Notes under the pieces: generated by a model
Seen by the model: the letters and a program-made list of their open reading frames with translations, nothing else
Databases searched by the model: none
What the model was told of the DNA's origin: nothing
Translations under genes and position numbers: made by a program
Source of the DNA: Trametopsis cervina
Lineage: Eukaryota; Basidiomycota; Agaricomycetes; Polyporales; Irpicaceae
NCBI GenBank assembly: GCA_022385755.1
Contig: MU278348.1
Coordinates: 1,089,035 to 1,153,034 of the forward strand
Direction of reading: 5' to 3'
Length of the DNA stretch: 64,000 nucleotides
In this document: piece after piece, positions 41,101-53,138 of the stretch
How positions within the stretch are numbered: position 1 is the first letter of the stretch
Layout of the letters: each line of letters begins with the position of its first letter

Positions 41101-44100
41101 GACTCCGAACTGGACCTTCTGAACCGAGTGGTAGATATCGTGCAGGCATTTGACCCTGACATTGTTACTGGATGGGAGGTGCAGTCTGCATCGTGGGGAT
41201 ATTTGAACGCACGCGCTCGATACTTCGGTATGTCATCAGCATTGCACTGTACATATCTTCGCCTCACCGTGTCGACACAGAGGTCGACCTCGTTGACCAG
41301 ATATCTCGTGCACCCGGGAGACCCGGTGGAGGCGCCACGGACCAATGGGGTTTGAAGACGACGTCTACATTCAAGCTTATAGGTAGACATGTCCTAAATT
41401 TATGGCGGATCATGCGCTCCGAACATAGCCTCACTAGTTATACCCTCGAGAATGTAGTATTCCAAGTTCTAAGACGGAGGTGTGTATCATCCCGTTAGGC
41501 CTGTTCTCTTTCTCACGACATTTGCAGAATCCCTCGATATTCTGCATCTACCCTCACCAAGTGGTACAACAGTAACGTACCAGAACACACATCGCGGGTA
41601 TTTTCATATTTTGCATCGCGTACGTCTATCACTCTGGAGCTCGTCGAGGTCGCAGAGGTCGTCACGAAGAATGCGTAAGTCGTTCTCTTTATTTTCCTTT
41701 ATGTGGCTGACGGAAGGATGCAGGGAGTTTGCACGTGTATTTGGGGTGGACTTCTTTTCAGTCATCAGCCGTGGATCGCAGTTCAAGGTGGAATCTTTCA
41801 TGTTTCGAATAGCAAAACCAGAAAGCTTTGTATTATTATCTCCCAGCAAGGAGGATGTATGTCTTTCAGCTGTATTGTGGATTATGGGACTGACACAGAT
41901 ACATACGTTGTCCTATCCAGGTCGGCAAACAAAACGCGGCGGAATGCATGCCCCTGATTATGGAGCCTCTTTCTGCGTTTTACAGCAGCCCCCTCCTCGT
42001 GCTCGACTTCCAATCACTGTATCCATCCATCATGATCGCATATAATTATTGTTATTCTACGTGTCTAGGTCGGGTCACCGAATTCAAGGGACAAAACAAG
42101 TTCGGTGTGACGGATTTGCACCAACCCCCGGGGCTTCTTGAGACCCTGAAAGACCATATAAACAGTAAGTGCTCGTATTGTATCTGTACGCAATAAGATA
42201 AACGTTGTTTACTCCCAGTTTCGGCAAATGGCATGATATTCGTGAAACCTCATGTGAGAAAAGGGCTATTGGGACGTATGCTCACGGAGTTATTGGACAC
42301 CCGGGTTATGATCAAGACTGCTATGAAGACTGTCAAAGACGATAAGGTGTGTTGTGACCATACGTCTAGAGATGCATACAAACAAACAATAACACCACGT
42401 TTGAAGGCACTACGCAGGGTGCTGGACGCCAGGCAGCTCGCGATGAAATTTATCGCAAACGTTACGTACGGATACACGAGCGCGACGTTTTCCGGTCGCA
42501 TGCCCGCAGTGGAGATTGCCGACGCAATCGTGCAGAGCGGGAGGGAGACTTTAGAGAAGGTAGGTTCTTGATATGGAAGTGTTGCATCTCAAGCTCAACG
42601 CAGGATACGTTTCAGGCTATCAAGACCATCGACTCGACGCAGCGATGGGGCGCAAGGGTTGTTTATGGAGACACGGATTCTTTATTCATCTATTTAAAAG
42701 GCAAAACGAAGGACCAGGCGTTCAGAATTGGGCAAGATATTGCGGATACGATTACGGCTATGAATCCAGCGCCTGTGAAGCTGAAATTCGAGAAGGTGAG
42801 ATAAGCAGTGCTTCAGTTGAAATACAACCTGCTTATGCTGGACGATGCTAGGTATACTTGCCATGTGTACTGCTAGCGAAGAAACGCTACGTCGGATTCA
42901 AGTACGAGAATCCTGACGACAAAGAGCCTGTATTCGATGCAAAGGGCATAGAGACCGTGAGGAGAGATGGAGTCCCTGCACAGCAGAAAATGACAGAGAC
43001 TTGCTTAAAGTGTGTCCTGTGTCGATGTCGCCCTCCCATATCCTTATCTCGGGCTATGTAGGATATTGTTCAGAACGCAAGACCTCAGCAAGGTGAAAGA
43101 GTATTGCTGCTCCACTTGGACACAAATTTTAGACAACAAGGCGTCCGTGCAAGACTTCATATTTGCGAAGGAAGTTCGATTGGGAACATACAGGTGTGTC
43201 CCCAAGCATTCGCCTGTCATTAATCTAATATAACTAATCACATAACAGCGATAAGGCCCCACCGCCACCGGGCGTGGCTGTCGCCGCTCGCAGGATGTTA
43301 GAGGACCCCAACGACGAGCCGCAATATGGCGATCGCATACCATATGTTATAGCGCGAGGCCCACCTGGCACTCGCTTAGTCGACAGGGCTGTTGCTCCAG
43401 ACGTACTACTAAGGGACAGGTATGTCGGTTTACCTTTTTGTGGCGGCACAGATGCGTAATTGTTTCACGATACAGCTCCAAGCATCTCGATGGGATGTAT
43501 TATATTTCACGGGTGCTTATCCCTCCACTTGAACGTGTTTTCAACCTGGTCGGTGCGGACGTAAAAAGCTGGTATGACGAGATGCCCAAGCCGTTGCGAG
43601 CCGATGAAGCGGACTCACTGACCATGACACCACGGAAATTGAAACAGCAAGCAATTTTCGCGGGTAGGGCCAAGATCGAAGAGCACTTCTACGGGTCACG
43701 ATGTCTGGCGTGCAACAGTCCTGCATCCTACAGTGTGTTTTATTAGTAATCTTGACGTGACTATTACTCATTCTCCATCAGGTATCTGCGATGATTGTCG
43801 CCTCAGCCCGCAGGAGACCATCAGCAGCCTACTCACACGTGTCCATCGGACCGAAACCAGGTTAACGAACGCGCATCTGGTTTGCGTGTCATGCAGCGGC
43901 GCCGCGAGCGCCGAACCGGTTGCGTGTGAGTCGCTGGACTGCCCTTGGCTGTATGAGCGAAAGAAGCTCGAACAGAAAGCGGAGCAACTCGACCACATCT
44001 GCGAGCTAGTGGAGGAGATAGCTGGCCATGACGAGGAGCCGGACGGCGGGGAGGGCCTGGACTCGAGCGATGAGCAGATCGCGGGCGCTGACCGCGCAAC

Positions 44101-44128
44101 TCCCATATATTTATCTCCAAACAGCTGA
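38200..44128 (+). CDS. REV3: DNA polymerase zeta catalytic subunit REV3
   Basis: B-family translesion polymerase catalytic subunit (with Rev7 and the Pol31/Pol32 subunits) that extends past DNA lesions and causes most induced mutation. Start MEAQEPSLRVRINHIDYTV. N-terminal domain: KTCVHVHQVYPYFFVEYTG, LKVHIIDPTFVNRAVTLLQS. A long acidic/polar insert follows (39000-40300), then DPIVAVFYSYYD and DIVTGWEVQSASWGYL of the exonuclease-like domain. Polymerase motifs: VLDFQSLYPSIMIAYNYCYS (A), RQLAMKFIANVTYGYTSATF (B), VVYGDTDSLFIYL (C), LLAKKRYVGFKYE. The C-terminal Cys clusters are CLACN...CDDC (zinc) and CVSC...CESLDCPW (Fe-S cluster, binds the accessory subunits). All are present, so the enzyme should be active. 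Roughly fifteen introns. Confidence 0.95.
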
Positions 44129-45473
44129 GAGTTTGCTAGTCATGTGGTGGATAAATCCACAGTTCTCCACACCACATCTCTCGTAACATGCATTGTACTC
44201 CGCTTTGACATACCATCTTGAGTGTGATGCTGATGATTTAGCCTGAACTGCTCTGTCCGCTCCCGTCACGAAATAATTGGTATTGCGAGCGGACAGACAC
44301 GCGGAACCTGCAAGGATGATGCAGGGGAGATAGGCGCGGCGAATAGCATGAACTGTGTGGTTGAGTAGGTCCCAACTGCAGACAAAGACTGGCGGTCGAG
44401 GCGTTCGATGCGTGCCTGAGAGAACCACAGCGCCTTCCTAATCGGGCAGCTCGTGGCAAACTCAATAACCGCGAGTGCAAGTTGTGGACAACCTCTCGAT
44501 TAACTCTGCTACAGTCATAGTCAGCCGCGACGCTATGTATCGGAGCAGGTTCATTACAAACCAGCAAGCTACTGATTGAAGAAAGCGGTTTTCTCTAGGC
44601 GGAAGGGCATATGGAATGGGGGAGGCGTGACCTGGGGTGATTGTCGGTATACACCCTTGAGCAGGCTGCAGAATGAGGTAGCTGATAGAAAACAGCAGAA
44701 GGGCCTCGAATATAGGTTCGGTTTGCACATCATGGTGCTCACACGGTCGGCAAGGAGCAAGCTCGCTGGTCTGGACCTCCATCATAGACAAGTGGGGCCT
44801 GCCATGACGTTGCTAGCGCACAGGCCAGTTCGTCCGCCCCCTACGTAGACGGTCCGGCTGCCATCACCGACTCAGATGTCTTCCCGTGAACACCAAAAAC
44901 CAAGCCGCCGTAATGCCGAACAATTCCTGGAAATGTCGCCTCCCTTCCAAGTCGCGTTCGGGACACCACCGTCCACGTCTTCCCCTGCATCCCGGCTACG
45001 GTGAATACGGCACACGACTCACACTAGCGACTGCTTTGCCGTGTTGCGGCGAACCTTGGCTATATGGGGAGCAGATCGACTGAGAGAACAGAGCGAGAAG
45101 AGAGGTCGACGGCAGCCGTAGGTCCCGCAGAACGGTTCGTCATTGCACTGATCCGGGAATCCTAATAAATGAAAGCCACGCGGAGGCTGAGATGGCCGCG
45201 AGTGGGTCGATTTGGCCGCCCGAACCGAGGTAACCTGCAGGGAACTACGTCATCCCATGGGTAACTCACTGGAACAACCGAACTGGTCCTAGTCACCAAT
45301 ATCCCAGGAACATTCCTCTCACCCGAACCCCCCACCAAAACAGGCAATGCAGGCATTTCAATATTTGTCCCACTTTCCGTAATATCTTATGTTGCAATTT
45401 TATTTCCCATCTTTGACACCCTACCTTGTCCTCAATCCTTGAATCGCCTCCTCCGCGTTCCTCATGTCCAACC
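44129..45473. other. Intergenic, REV3 end to O-GlcNAc transferase promoter
   Basis: A 1.3-kb stretch in which I see no recognisable gene. Short open frames on both strands lack family motifs and start context. The last 100 bases are the T/C-rich OGT leader. Confidence 0.45.
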
Positions 45474-48400
45474 ATGTCCACCAACCCCCGCACGCCCTTG
45501 TCTTCGTCTTCAACTAGCAAGGAGTCCCCCAGGCGCCCTCATGGACCTTCCGGTGTGTCCCACACCCCGTCATTCAGCGCGAATCCGTCGCTTACGGTTC
45601 TTTCTTCGACAGCAACAAACATCGTGCCGCCACCTCATGCCCCGTCGAACAACGACCCTCCGCCAGTCGTCGGCCCTGGTGTCCACAATCGTGAGTGGTT
45701 TTTGTCTCTCAACTCGCCGCGGACTTGACCAAACATCTACCCATTGCCAATGAACAGCAGCAGCCGTGGTGGCAGCAACTTTCGTAGACAATATAGATGA
45801 GGCATCTGCAGAGGCGTCGGTCGCGCAGCTCACTCCTCCGGTGGAGAACATGGAACGTTATTTTTCAGCTGAGGCCTCGATGACCTCGACTGCCCTCTTG
45901 CACTCGTCGGGCTCGAACCCTTTTGCCAACAGACTCAATCGCGATGCCCTTCTTGCGTACGCATATCATCTCTATGACCGCCCGAATGTCAGCCATGCAG
46001 GCCTGACACCTATGCCTCTCACGGATCCTCTTCCAGTTCTGACTCAGCCGGAGGACGTATATAGGTTGCGCCTTTTGCCGCTCCTCAACACCTTGCGTTC
46101 TCTTCAACCTAAGGATATAGCCGTTTTGCTTCTCTTAGCTTGCACATTTCACGCTCTCGGAGACTATGAGTCCAGTCTTCGAGTGAGCGAAGATATGCTT
46201 GCCATCGACCCCGATTTCGTACGTCCCAGATGCATCGACTTTTTCTAGACACGTTCAGCACTCTTAATTCTACTAAGCAGGTTGAAGCCATGAATAACAT
46301 CGGAACAGCCATGCAAGCTTTGGGCAAAAGTGACCAAGCTTACGAATGGTGGTGGAAGGCCATTCAGAACCGCCCGACATACTGGGATGCTATCGTACGT
46401 TTATCACAAGCTTACGCACGCTCATTCTGACGCTACTATCCAGGACAATCTGCTTGGTTTCCTTTTGGCTCGAGCACAAGATTCCCAAAACACAGATCAT
46501 GCATCGTCGCTGTACTCACGCGCTCTCGAGGTCTGTTCCTTTGTGCAGCAGAAGGCAGTCGGTGAAAGCAGCAGGCTACTTGCCCCATTACAGCCCCATG
46601 AACTGTGCCGCCTGCAGAGATTATACTTGACAAGCGCCAGCCTCCGTCTCCACGCCGAGGAGTCAGAATTAGCCATACGCAACTATTTCTCCGGAATTGA
46701 GTTGATGTTGCAGCAGGGGTCACACAAGTCTGTTAAAGAACCCCCATACAGCATGCGCGAGCTCATTCTTGCTGGTTTTGTGGCCGGTTTTATCGTGCAG
46801 TCGTCACCGGATAGACCGTTCCCACGTCTTCTTACTGCGTGTTTTGAGGCAAGCTCGGCGGGACTGCAGCTGCAACCTGGCGCCGACATTCTACAGGCTG
46901 TCAGGAAGTCCGGCGACAGCTTGATATCTGCCTTGCTGCAACTCGGTGGCAACGCTCTGCCATTTTTACTTCTACTACCCGAGCAGGTTGCGCGGATACC
47001 ATCCGTACTATTCCCATCGACCAGCGGCATTTTACCTGCCCTGTGCACATGGTCGGACGCTACGCCATCCCAGCTACAACCTCCACCAGTGCTTACGCAA
47101 CAACAAGCCAACGTGATGACAGGAAATATCTTTCTTGCTTTAGCGAAATACTACCAGGACCTACCGTCATCCTCAGTGCCGATACCTGGATTTTCAGGCA
47201 CCTTGAACGTCAACCACGCGCTTGCCATCTTGTTTTACTATTTTGCTTTATCTCTAGCCCCGTCGCCGTCAACGCACAACAACATGGGCATCATCTTATC
47301 CAGCATCTCAGACACTGTCTCTTGGACATCGGAATTAGGTGAACGTATTGTCGTAAGTGGCTCCGATCTAGCAAGAATCTTCTATACTGCCGGCCTTCAA
47401 TTGGAGCCGTCGCACCCCCATCTACTCACCAACCTCGGTTCTCTCTACAAGGATGAGGGAAATCTTGAATCAGCTGTCCAGTACGTACACCTATATCGCC
47501 ACGCGCGTTGAGCATCATGTTGACTCTTTTGCAGGCTCTATTCCAAGGCACTAGCCGTGAAACCAGATTTTGATATCGCACTGGCCAACATGGGCAATGC
47601 ACTGAAAGATACAGTTCGTACCAACTCCAAATCAACGTTCAGAAGAGAAACTGACGCGACTAAACCCTGCATTCAGGGGCGCTCGTGGGAAGCGCTAGAT
47701 TTCTACCGCCGTGCGGTGGGCCTCAATGCCGATCTGCCGGAGGCGGTCTGTGGTCTTGTGAGCTCTATGGCATCAGTGTGTGACTGGCGCGGTCGCGACA
47801 GCAGTACCAACGAATGCGGCGTCGATGACAACGGGCGATATCTCCCTTCCGGTGCTCCGTCGGGAGCCTTTACAGGGCCAAGCCTCATGCAGCGAATGGT
47901 TAATATCTGTGATGCACAGCTGAACGCGGCGTATTACCACAATCTGCATTGTGTTAGTGCCACACAAACGCTTTTCAGTTGGACGGACGCGCTTCAGACC
48001 GTCTTCGACCGCCCCTTGAGTCAAATGGAATACGATCATTGGAGCGCGCTGTTTCGCCAGTTTGGCGAGGTGGAGGACCGAGCGGCCGTCAAGCTGAACG
48101 AGGGCGGCTTTGTCATACGCTTCATCAACTGGCTTCAGCCTAGACTACAGCGTCGGTGGTACGTGAAGGTGTATGGTAAAGCACTGGTCGCCGATCGCGA
48201 AATGACCACGGATCCCCAACTATATTCGAACCTTTTCAATCGTCCTAAGCTCCCTAGAACAATGTCTCCTCCGGTGGTTCCTTCTGTTCTCCCGTTCAAC
48301 ACGGTAAGACTCCTCTAGCCTCACTGGTTCTTCTGCAGCTAACGCCAAACAGTTTATTTATCCTCTTTCGGCACGCATGATTCGTCTCATCAGCCATAGA

Positions 48401-50597
48401 AACGCCCTACGAATTTCTTTTACCGCGCTCTCTCAACCTTGGTTACCAGAACATGTTTATGCCCCACCTAACCCCCCGGTCAACGGGGTTTTGAATATCG
48501 GCTATGTCACTAACGACGTCAAGTACGCCCTACTGCTGCCCTTCTTGCGGACTTGTTGCTAACCGTCTCATCTAGCAACCACCCTTTGTCTCATCTCATG
48601 CAATCCGTATTTGGCCTGCACGACAGGCGACGATTCAGAGTGTTCATGTACACAACCAGCCCGTGGGACGGAACTTCCTATCGTCTCCGAATTTCCGGCG
48701 ACGTAGAGGTCTTCGTGGACGCTTCGTCGTGGTCTACTCAGCAAATAGTAGAGCATATCAAGCATCACAAGATACACATCCGTAAGTGCCAGCGCTTGAG
48801 CTCAAGAAGTAATGCGCTAACTTGATCGCAGTCATCAACCTTGGTGGCTATACCAAAGGGGCGCGCAACGATGTATTCGCTGCCCGGCCCTGTCCCGTGC
48901 AGATGCAGCTGATGGGATACGCGGGTACTCTTGGCTCAGGTATGCCGGGTCTCCCAATCTTGACACACAATCAGCCAGCTAAGTACAGGTCTTATTGAAG
49001 GATGGTGCGACTATTTGGTGTGCGACCCCACGTCTTGCCCACCCGACCTCAGCGCTACGGAATTGTGGCGGATGAAACGACACGCAAACATAGGAAGTAC
49101 GGTACCTGATGCTCCCGGCTCATCTCCTGCTGTGTCTCTTGACTTGGATGCTGATCCAGACCCGGAGCAGGAGACCGATGAATGGGTCTTGTACGTACTC
49201 CTTGCTTCACAGTCGTTATTCTTGCGAAATAAACCTAATTTGTGCTTCCAGCTGTGAAAAGTTTATCTATCTACCCGTATGTCTATCCGTCTACAGCGAT
49301 ACGCAGTTGTACTCATGATACGGCGGCGGTTCAGCACACCTATATGGTTACAGACCACAAGCAGTCTTTCCGTATGGACGAGAACCTGTCTATCGAAGAA
49401 CGACGCCGTACACCTGTGACAACCTTGTGGCGGAACGAAGAACAGCGTCGCGGGGAAATGCGACAAGTTTGGTTTCCCGGCCTACCGCAGTGAGTCGTTC
49501 TCAGTACTATACGATTGATAGTAGTCACATCATGAGTAGATCGTGGATTGTATTCGCGAACTTCAATCAGGTATGTCAGTCCTAGCCTCTCCTGCAGTTG
49601 AGACTAAGCGACATTTATTTGCACAGCTGTATAAGGTATGTCAAACAACATGAGAGTAAGATGATTAATTACACATAAGCATACTAACATTGCACAGATT
49701 GACCCGGTAGGCAATTTCGCGAAATCTGTTCACAAGAACCATGGCTATATGTGACATCCCAGGGAATCTTTGCCGTCTGGCTGCGTATCCTAGCCAGAGT
49801 GCCGAACAGCATTCTGTGGCTGCTAAGATTCCCCCTGCAGGGGGAAGAGTATCTTATGCAGTCAGCCAAGCTTTGGGCCGGAGAAGAAGTAGCCTCCAGG
49901 ATTCGCTTTACAGACGTTGCGAAGAAGGATGTCCATGTCTACCGTGGGAGAGTCGCGGATCTGTTCCTTGACACCGTAGAGGTCGGTTGATCGCATTTTA
50001 GTCAGATCGCATGTATACTAATCTCACGTCCACACATGCACAGTGCAACGCCCACACCATCGCAGCTGAGTGCGCAACAACCTTTCTTCTCCGTGAATTT
50101 GTAGTAGGATATTGGCGCTGATCGGATTTAATCCTTGCAGTGTCATCTGGCCAGGCACACCGATTCTGACGTTCCCCAAACACAGACATAAGATGTGCTC
50201 GCGCGTGGCTGCAAGCATGGCGAACGCGACGGGCTTCGGAGATCAAATGGTTGTGAACAGCCTGGAAGAGTACGAGAACCGTGCAGTGGCGCTCGCCAAT
50301 AGTGTGAAGTACATTCCGTGGACTGAGGACCACGGCGTCACCATCCATCGAGGACAAGGAGAGCTGATCAGCCTCCGCCGCAACCTGTTCCTCAACCGAG
50401 ATAAGATGCCGCTATTTGACACAGAACGCTGGACTCGGAACATCGAGAAAGCCTACTGGGAAGCTTGGCGCCGGTGGGTGGAAGGGACGCAGTTCGAGCA
50501 GTCGGATGAATGGGAGGCTTGTGAAGGGCCGGAGAAACAAAGCGGCAGTATCTGGGTGCCTGATCAGGATCCAATCGAGTTGATTCGTTATGACTGA
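45474..50597 (+). CDS. O-GlcNAc transferase (GT41) with TPR repeats
   Basis: Transfers GlcNAc from UDP-GlcNAc to Ser/Thr of nuclear and cytoplasmic proteins; absent from Saccharomyces. The Ser/Pro-rich N-terminus (MSTNPRTPLSSSSTSKESPR) precedes TPR helices: LACTFHALGDYESSLRVSED, EAMNNIGTAMQALGKSDQAY, HLLTNLGSLYKDEGNLESAV, FDIALANMGNALKDTGRSWE. The catalytic region matches animal OGT closely: NIGYVTNDVNNHPLSHLMQS (conserved His), INLGGYTKGARNDVFAARPC, MGYAGTLGSGWCDYLVCDP, FANFNQLYKIDPG (conserved Lys), VPNSILWLLRFPLQGEEYL, and CNAHTIAADVIWPGTPILTF (conserved Asp). The exons for LYK and IDP are only nine bases each (49627-49635 and 49698-49706). Ends QDPIELIRYD. Confidence 0.93.
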
Positions 50598-50712
50598 GCT
50601 TTGTTGTTATACCATGCATGTAAATAGAGTTTACTTGTCGCGATACAATGCTGTACATGTTATGATATTGACCTCAATTGCGTTCTGGGTATATTTAGGA
50701 CGCGTAACAACT

Positions 50713-51457
50713 TTAGACACTATGGTATGCACCAGGTGCGGCTTGTGCGTTACTTGGAGGGGGAGGGGGAGGAGCAGCGGATGTGCGAGGAGTGGGAAGG
50801 TCGGCGTCATCCACGTTTTGGTAGCCATCTCTACCCCCTGAGGTGAAACCTCCGGGCATGGACCAAACTAAGAGAGCGATGAGTTCAGAAAGGTCATGGA
50901 GCATGTGTAAGACGTACCTGTGGCACCCGTCAAATTTTGTCCTCCAAAGCTAAGCCCAGAGAACTGCGAGCCTCTCTGGCGTAGAGCGGCTAAGAACGCG
51001 AGCGCAGTTGGAGCCTTTGCAAACGGTTAGAGAAGGCCGCAAGCAATTGAACCATTGAAACACACCTTCAGTACGAGTATAATGATGGTCAACGTCCTGA
51101 TAAACCAGTTCTGCTGATTCCGTGCTAGCCAAATGATGTCGTATATAATGGACGCTACGACGAGGCCGGTGAACTATAACGACATTCGAGTGAGCATGTA
51201 TTGCATTTATTAGATAGTAGCACGCCTGATACATACTGTCTGCAAAGACTGGACGGCTTCTGCGCTTTCCTGAGCATAAGTGCCGAAAAGGAAAATAGGG
51301 AGGTTGTACGCGGGCGCGGAGAACGCGCTGGTTGCGAATGAGAGTACCTGCGGCAACGCTGTGAGCAAGAACTTTGAGTGAGAACTAAGAACAAGATACG
51401 CACTGTCTCCGCCAACACCAGCTTAGAAGGGTCGAGTGCCTGGATGAAATCAGCCAT
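50713..51457 (-). CDS. Small multi-pass membrane protein (AGTRAP-like?)
   Basis: About 175 residues in five exons. MADFIQALDPSKLVLAETVL opens the protein. Three hydrophobic helices follow: YNLPIFLFGTYAQES, TFTGLVVASIIYDIIWLA and WFIRTLTIIILVLKAPTALA. A conserved loop FLAALRQRGSQFSGLSFGG comes next, then a cytosolic tail with GYQNVDDADLPTPR and a run of seven Pro. The helix order and the G..ASIIYDIIW motif recall AGTRAP-family proteins, but that link is from memory and weak. Divergent from DPH7, with 151 bp between starts. Confidence 0.65.
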
Positions 51458-51608
51458 GTTGTGCGTTGTAGAGGATAGGAGGAGGTTGTCGCAGCACGCG
51501 CAGCGGTGTGCGCATAGCGTGGCTGATCCGTCCCCCCGACACCCTTTGATCACTGATCAGTCGTGCAGGCGCTTGACATACCGATATGATTTCCGTGTTT
51601 CTGCCATC

Positions 51609-53088
51609 ATGTCATTGGCTGCGCTAGACACCGTATGGCCAGCCGACTCGGTCGAATTCTGTCCTCATCCCGACGCTGTCGACATCCTGGTGTGCGGCAC
51701 ATACAAACTCGAGCAGCCGGAGCCTGAGCCGACAGGTGAAGCCGAGACTGATGTCGGAGAATCGATACCAAACCGCGTGGGCCAGTTGAGGCGAGGGAAG
51801 TGCCTATTGTTTGCTCTGGATCAGGGGGGTTCAGGGTGTAACTTGTGGGTTGTTGTGTGTGGTTGTGGATATGGGCTGACTGCATTGCAGTACAGGACTA
51901 CATTACAAGAGGTCGTCTTGCCAGCGGTCCCTGATCTCAAATGGTGCTTTCTTGTATAATCGATCATTTCTGCTGCAGTTCATACTGAATGGTGTCTTAG
52001 GTGTCACCGAGACCCAGGGCAAAGGCCCATGCTTGCTGCTGCTGACACAGAGGGCCATGTCACGCTGCTTGAGTATGTGAAAGATGAGGTATGTGTCCGA
52101 CTGTACGCATTGTCGTGTATTATTCACACCTTCTTGAAGCGAATTCTTCGCACAGTCCAGACCATCGGATGTGCGGACTCCGATGTCCTGTGCCTGTCCC
52201 TTGATTGGTCCAACAGGCGGTTGAACAGCTCGTACGTACTTGCGTCCATTCTGATTCTATGGCGTTCGCATGACAGCGTTCCTCAGAGATTTGGGTGATC
52301 TCGTGGTGTCGATGTCGAATGGCTCAATCGCCTTGCTCCGCCCTGAAAACAGCACTGGAATGGCAGTAGTCGATACATGGCAGGCTCATGACTTTGAGCC
52401 TTGGATCGCAGCCTGGAATTACTGGGACACAAACGTCATTTATACAGGTCAGCCTCCAAGATCTATCAACCTGTCTGGCTTACCCATGATTTGTAGGCGG
52501 AGATGATCTGAAGATGAAGGGGTGGGATGTTCGACAAGGCTTCTCACAACCGACTTATGTGAACAAAAGGTAGACAGATTACCATGTGTATCCTATCTAT
52601 CCTCACAACTTGAAGGTTCGACGCAGGAGTCACGTCAGTGCAAAGTCATCCATATGTTGAACATTTACTTGCAGTAGGAAGGTACGCACGTGTAGCTTGC
52701 ACTTTTATTATGCTGATACAGACACGCACGCAGCTACAACGATACTGTATTCTTGTTTGATGCGCGGAAGCCTCTCGTGCCGCTCACCGAGGTTAACGTA
52801 GGCGGGGGAGCCTGGCGCGTCAAATGGCATCCGTCTCCCGAACGCAAGGATGACCTCCTTGTTGCATGTATGCATGATGGCTGTAAGGTTCTGCGGTTCA
52901 ACGACACGGCTAGCAAAGAAGCAACGGCCTTCAATCATTCATTCACCCAGCGCTTTGACCTACATGCATCGATGGCGTACGGAGCGGATTGGTCGTATGC
53001 GTATTCGCATTCGGAGAAGGGGTCAGAAGACTCCTTGATCGCAAGTTGCTCCTTTTATGATCATGCGATGTATGTATGGAAGGGATAG
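51609..53088 (+). CDS. DPH7: Diphthine methyltransferase DPH7 (WD40)
   Basis: WD-repeat enzyme that demethylates the methylated diphthine intermediate during diphthamide synthesis on elongation factor 2, allowing the final amidation. MSLAALDTVWPADSVEFCPH, VDILVCGTYKLEQ, then WD blades with RDPGQRPMLAAADTEGHVTL, ADSDVLCLSLDWSNRR, LGDLVVSMSNGSIALL, TWQAHDFEPWIAAWNYWDTN, VIYTGGDDLKMKGWDVRQ, VTSVQSHPYVEHLLAVGSYN, TVFLFDARKPLVPLTEVNVG, GGAWRVKWHPSPERKD, YGADWSY, SLIASCSFYDHAMYVW. The signature SFYDH...W at the end is typical of the family. Several short exons. Convergent with the TMEM135-like gene only 50 bp downstream. Confidence 0.92.
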
Positions 53089-53138
53089 TCTTGATTATTA
53101 TTGCAACAGACATACAATGTGTTTATGATGTTTCAATC

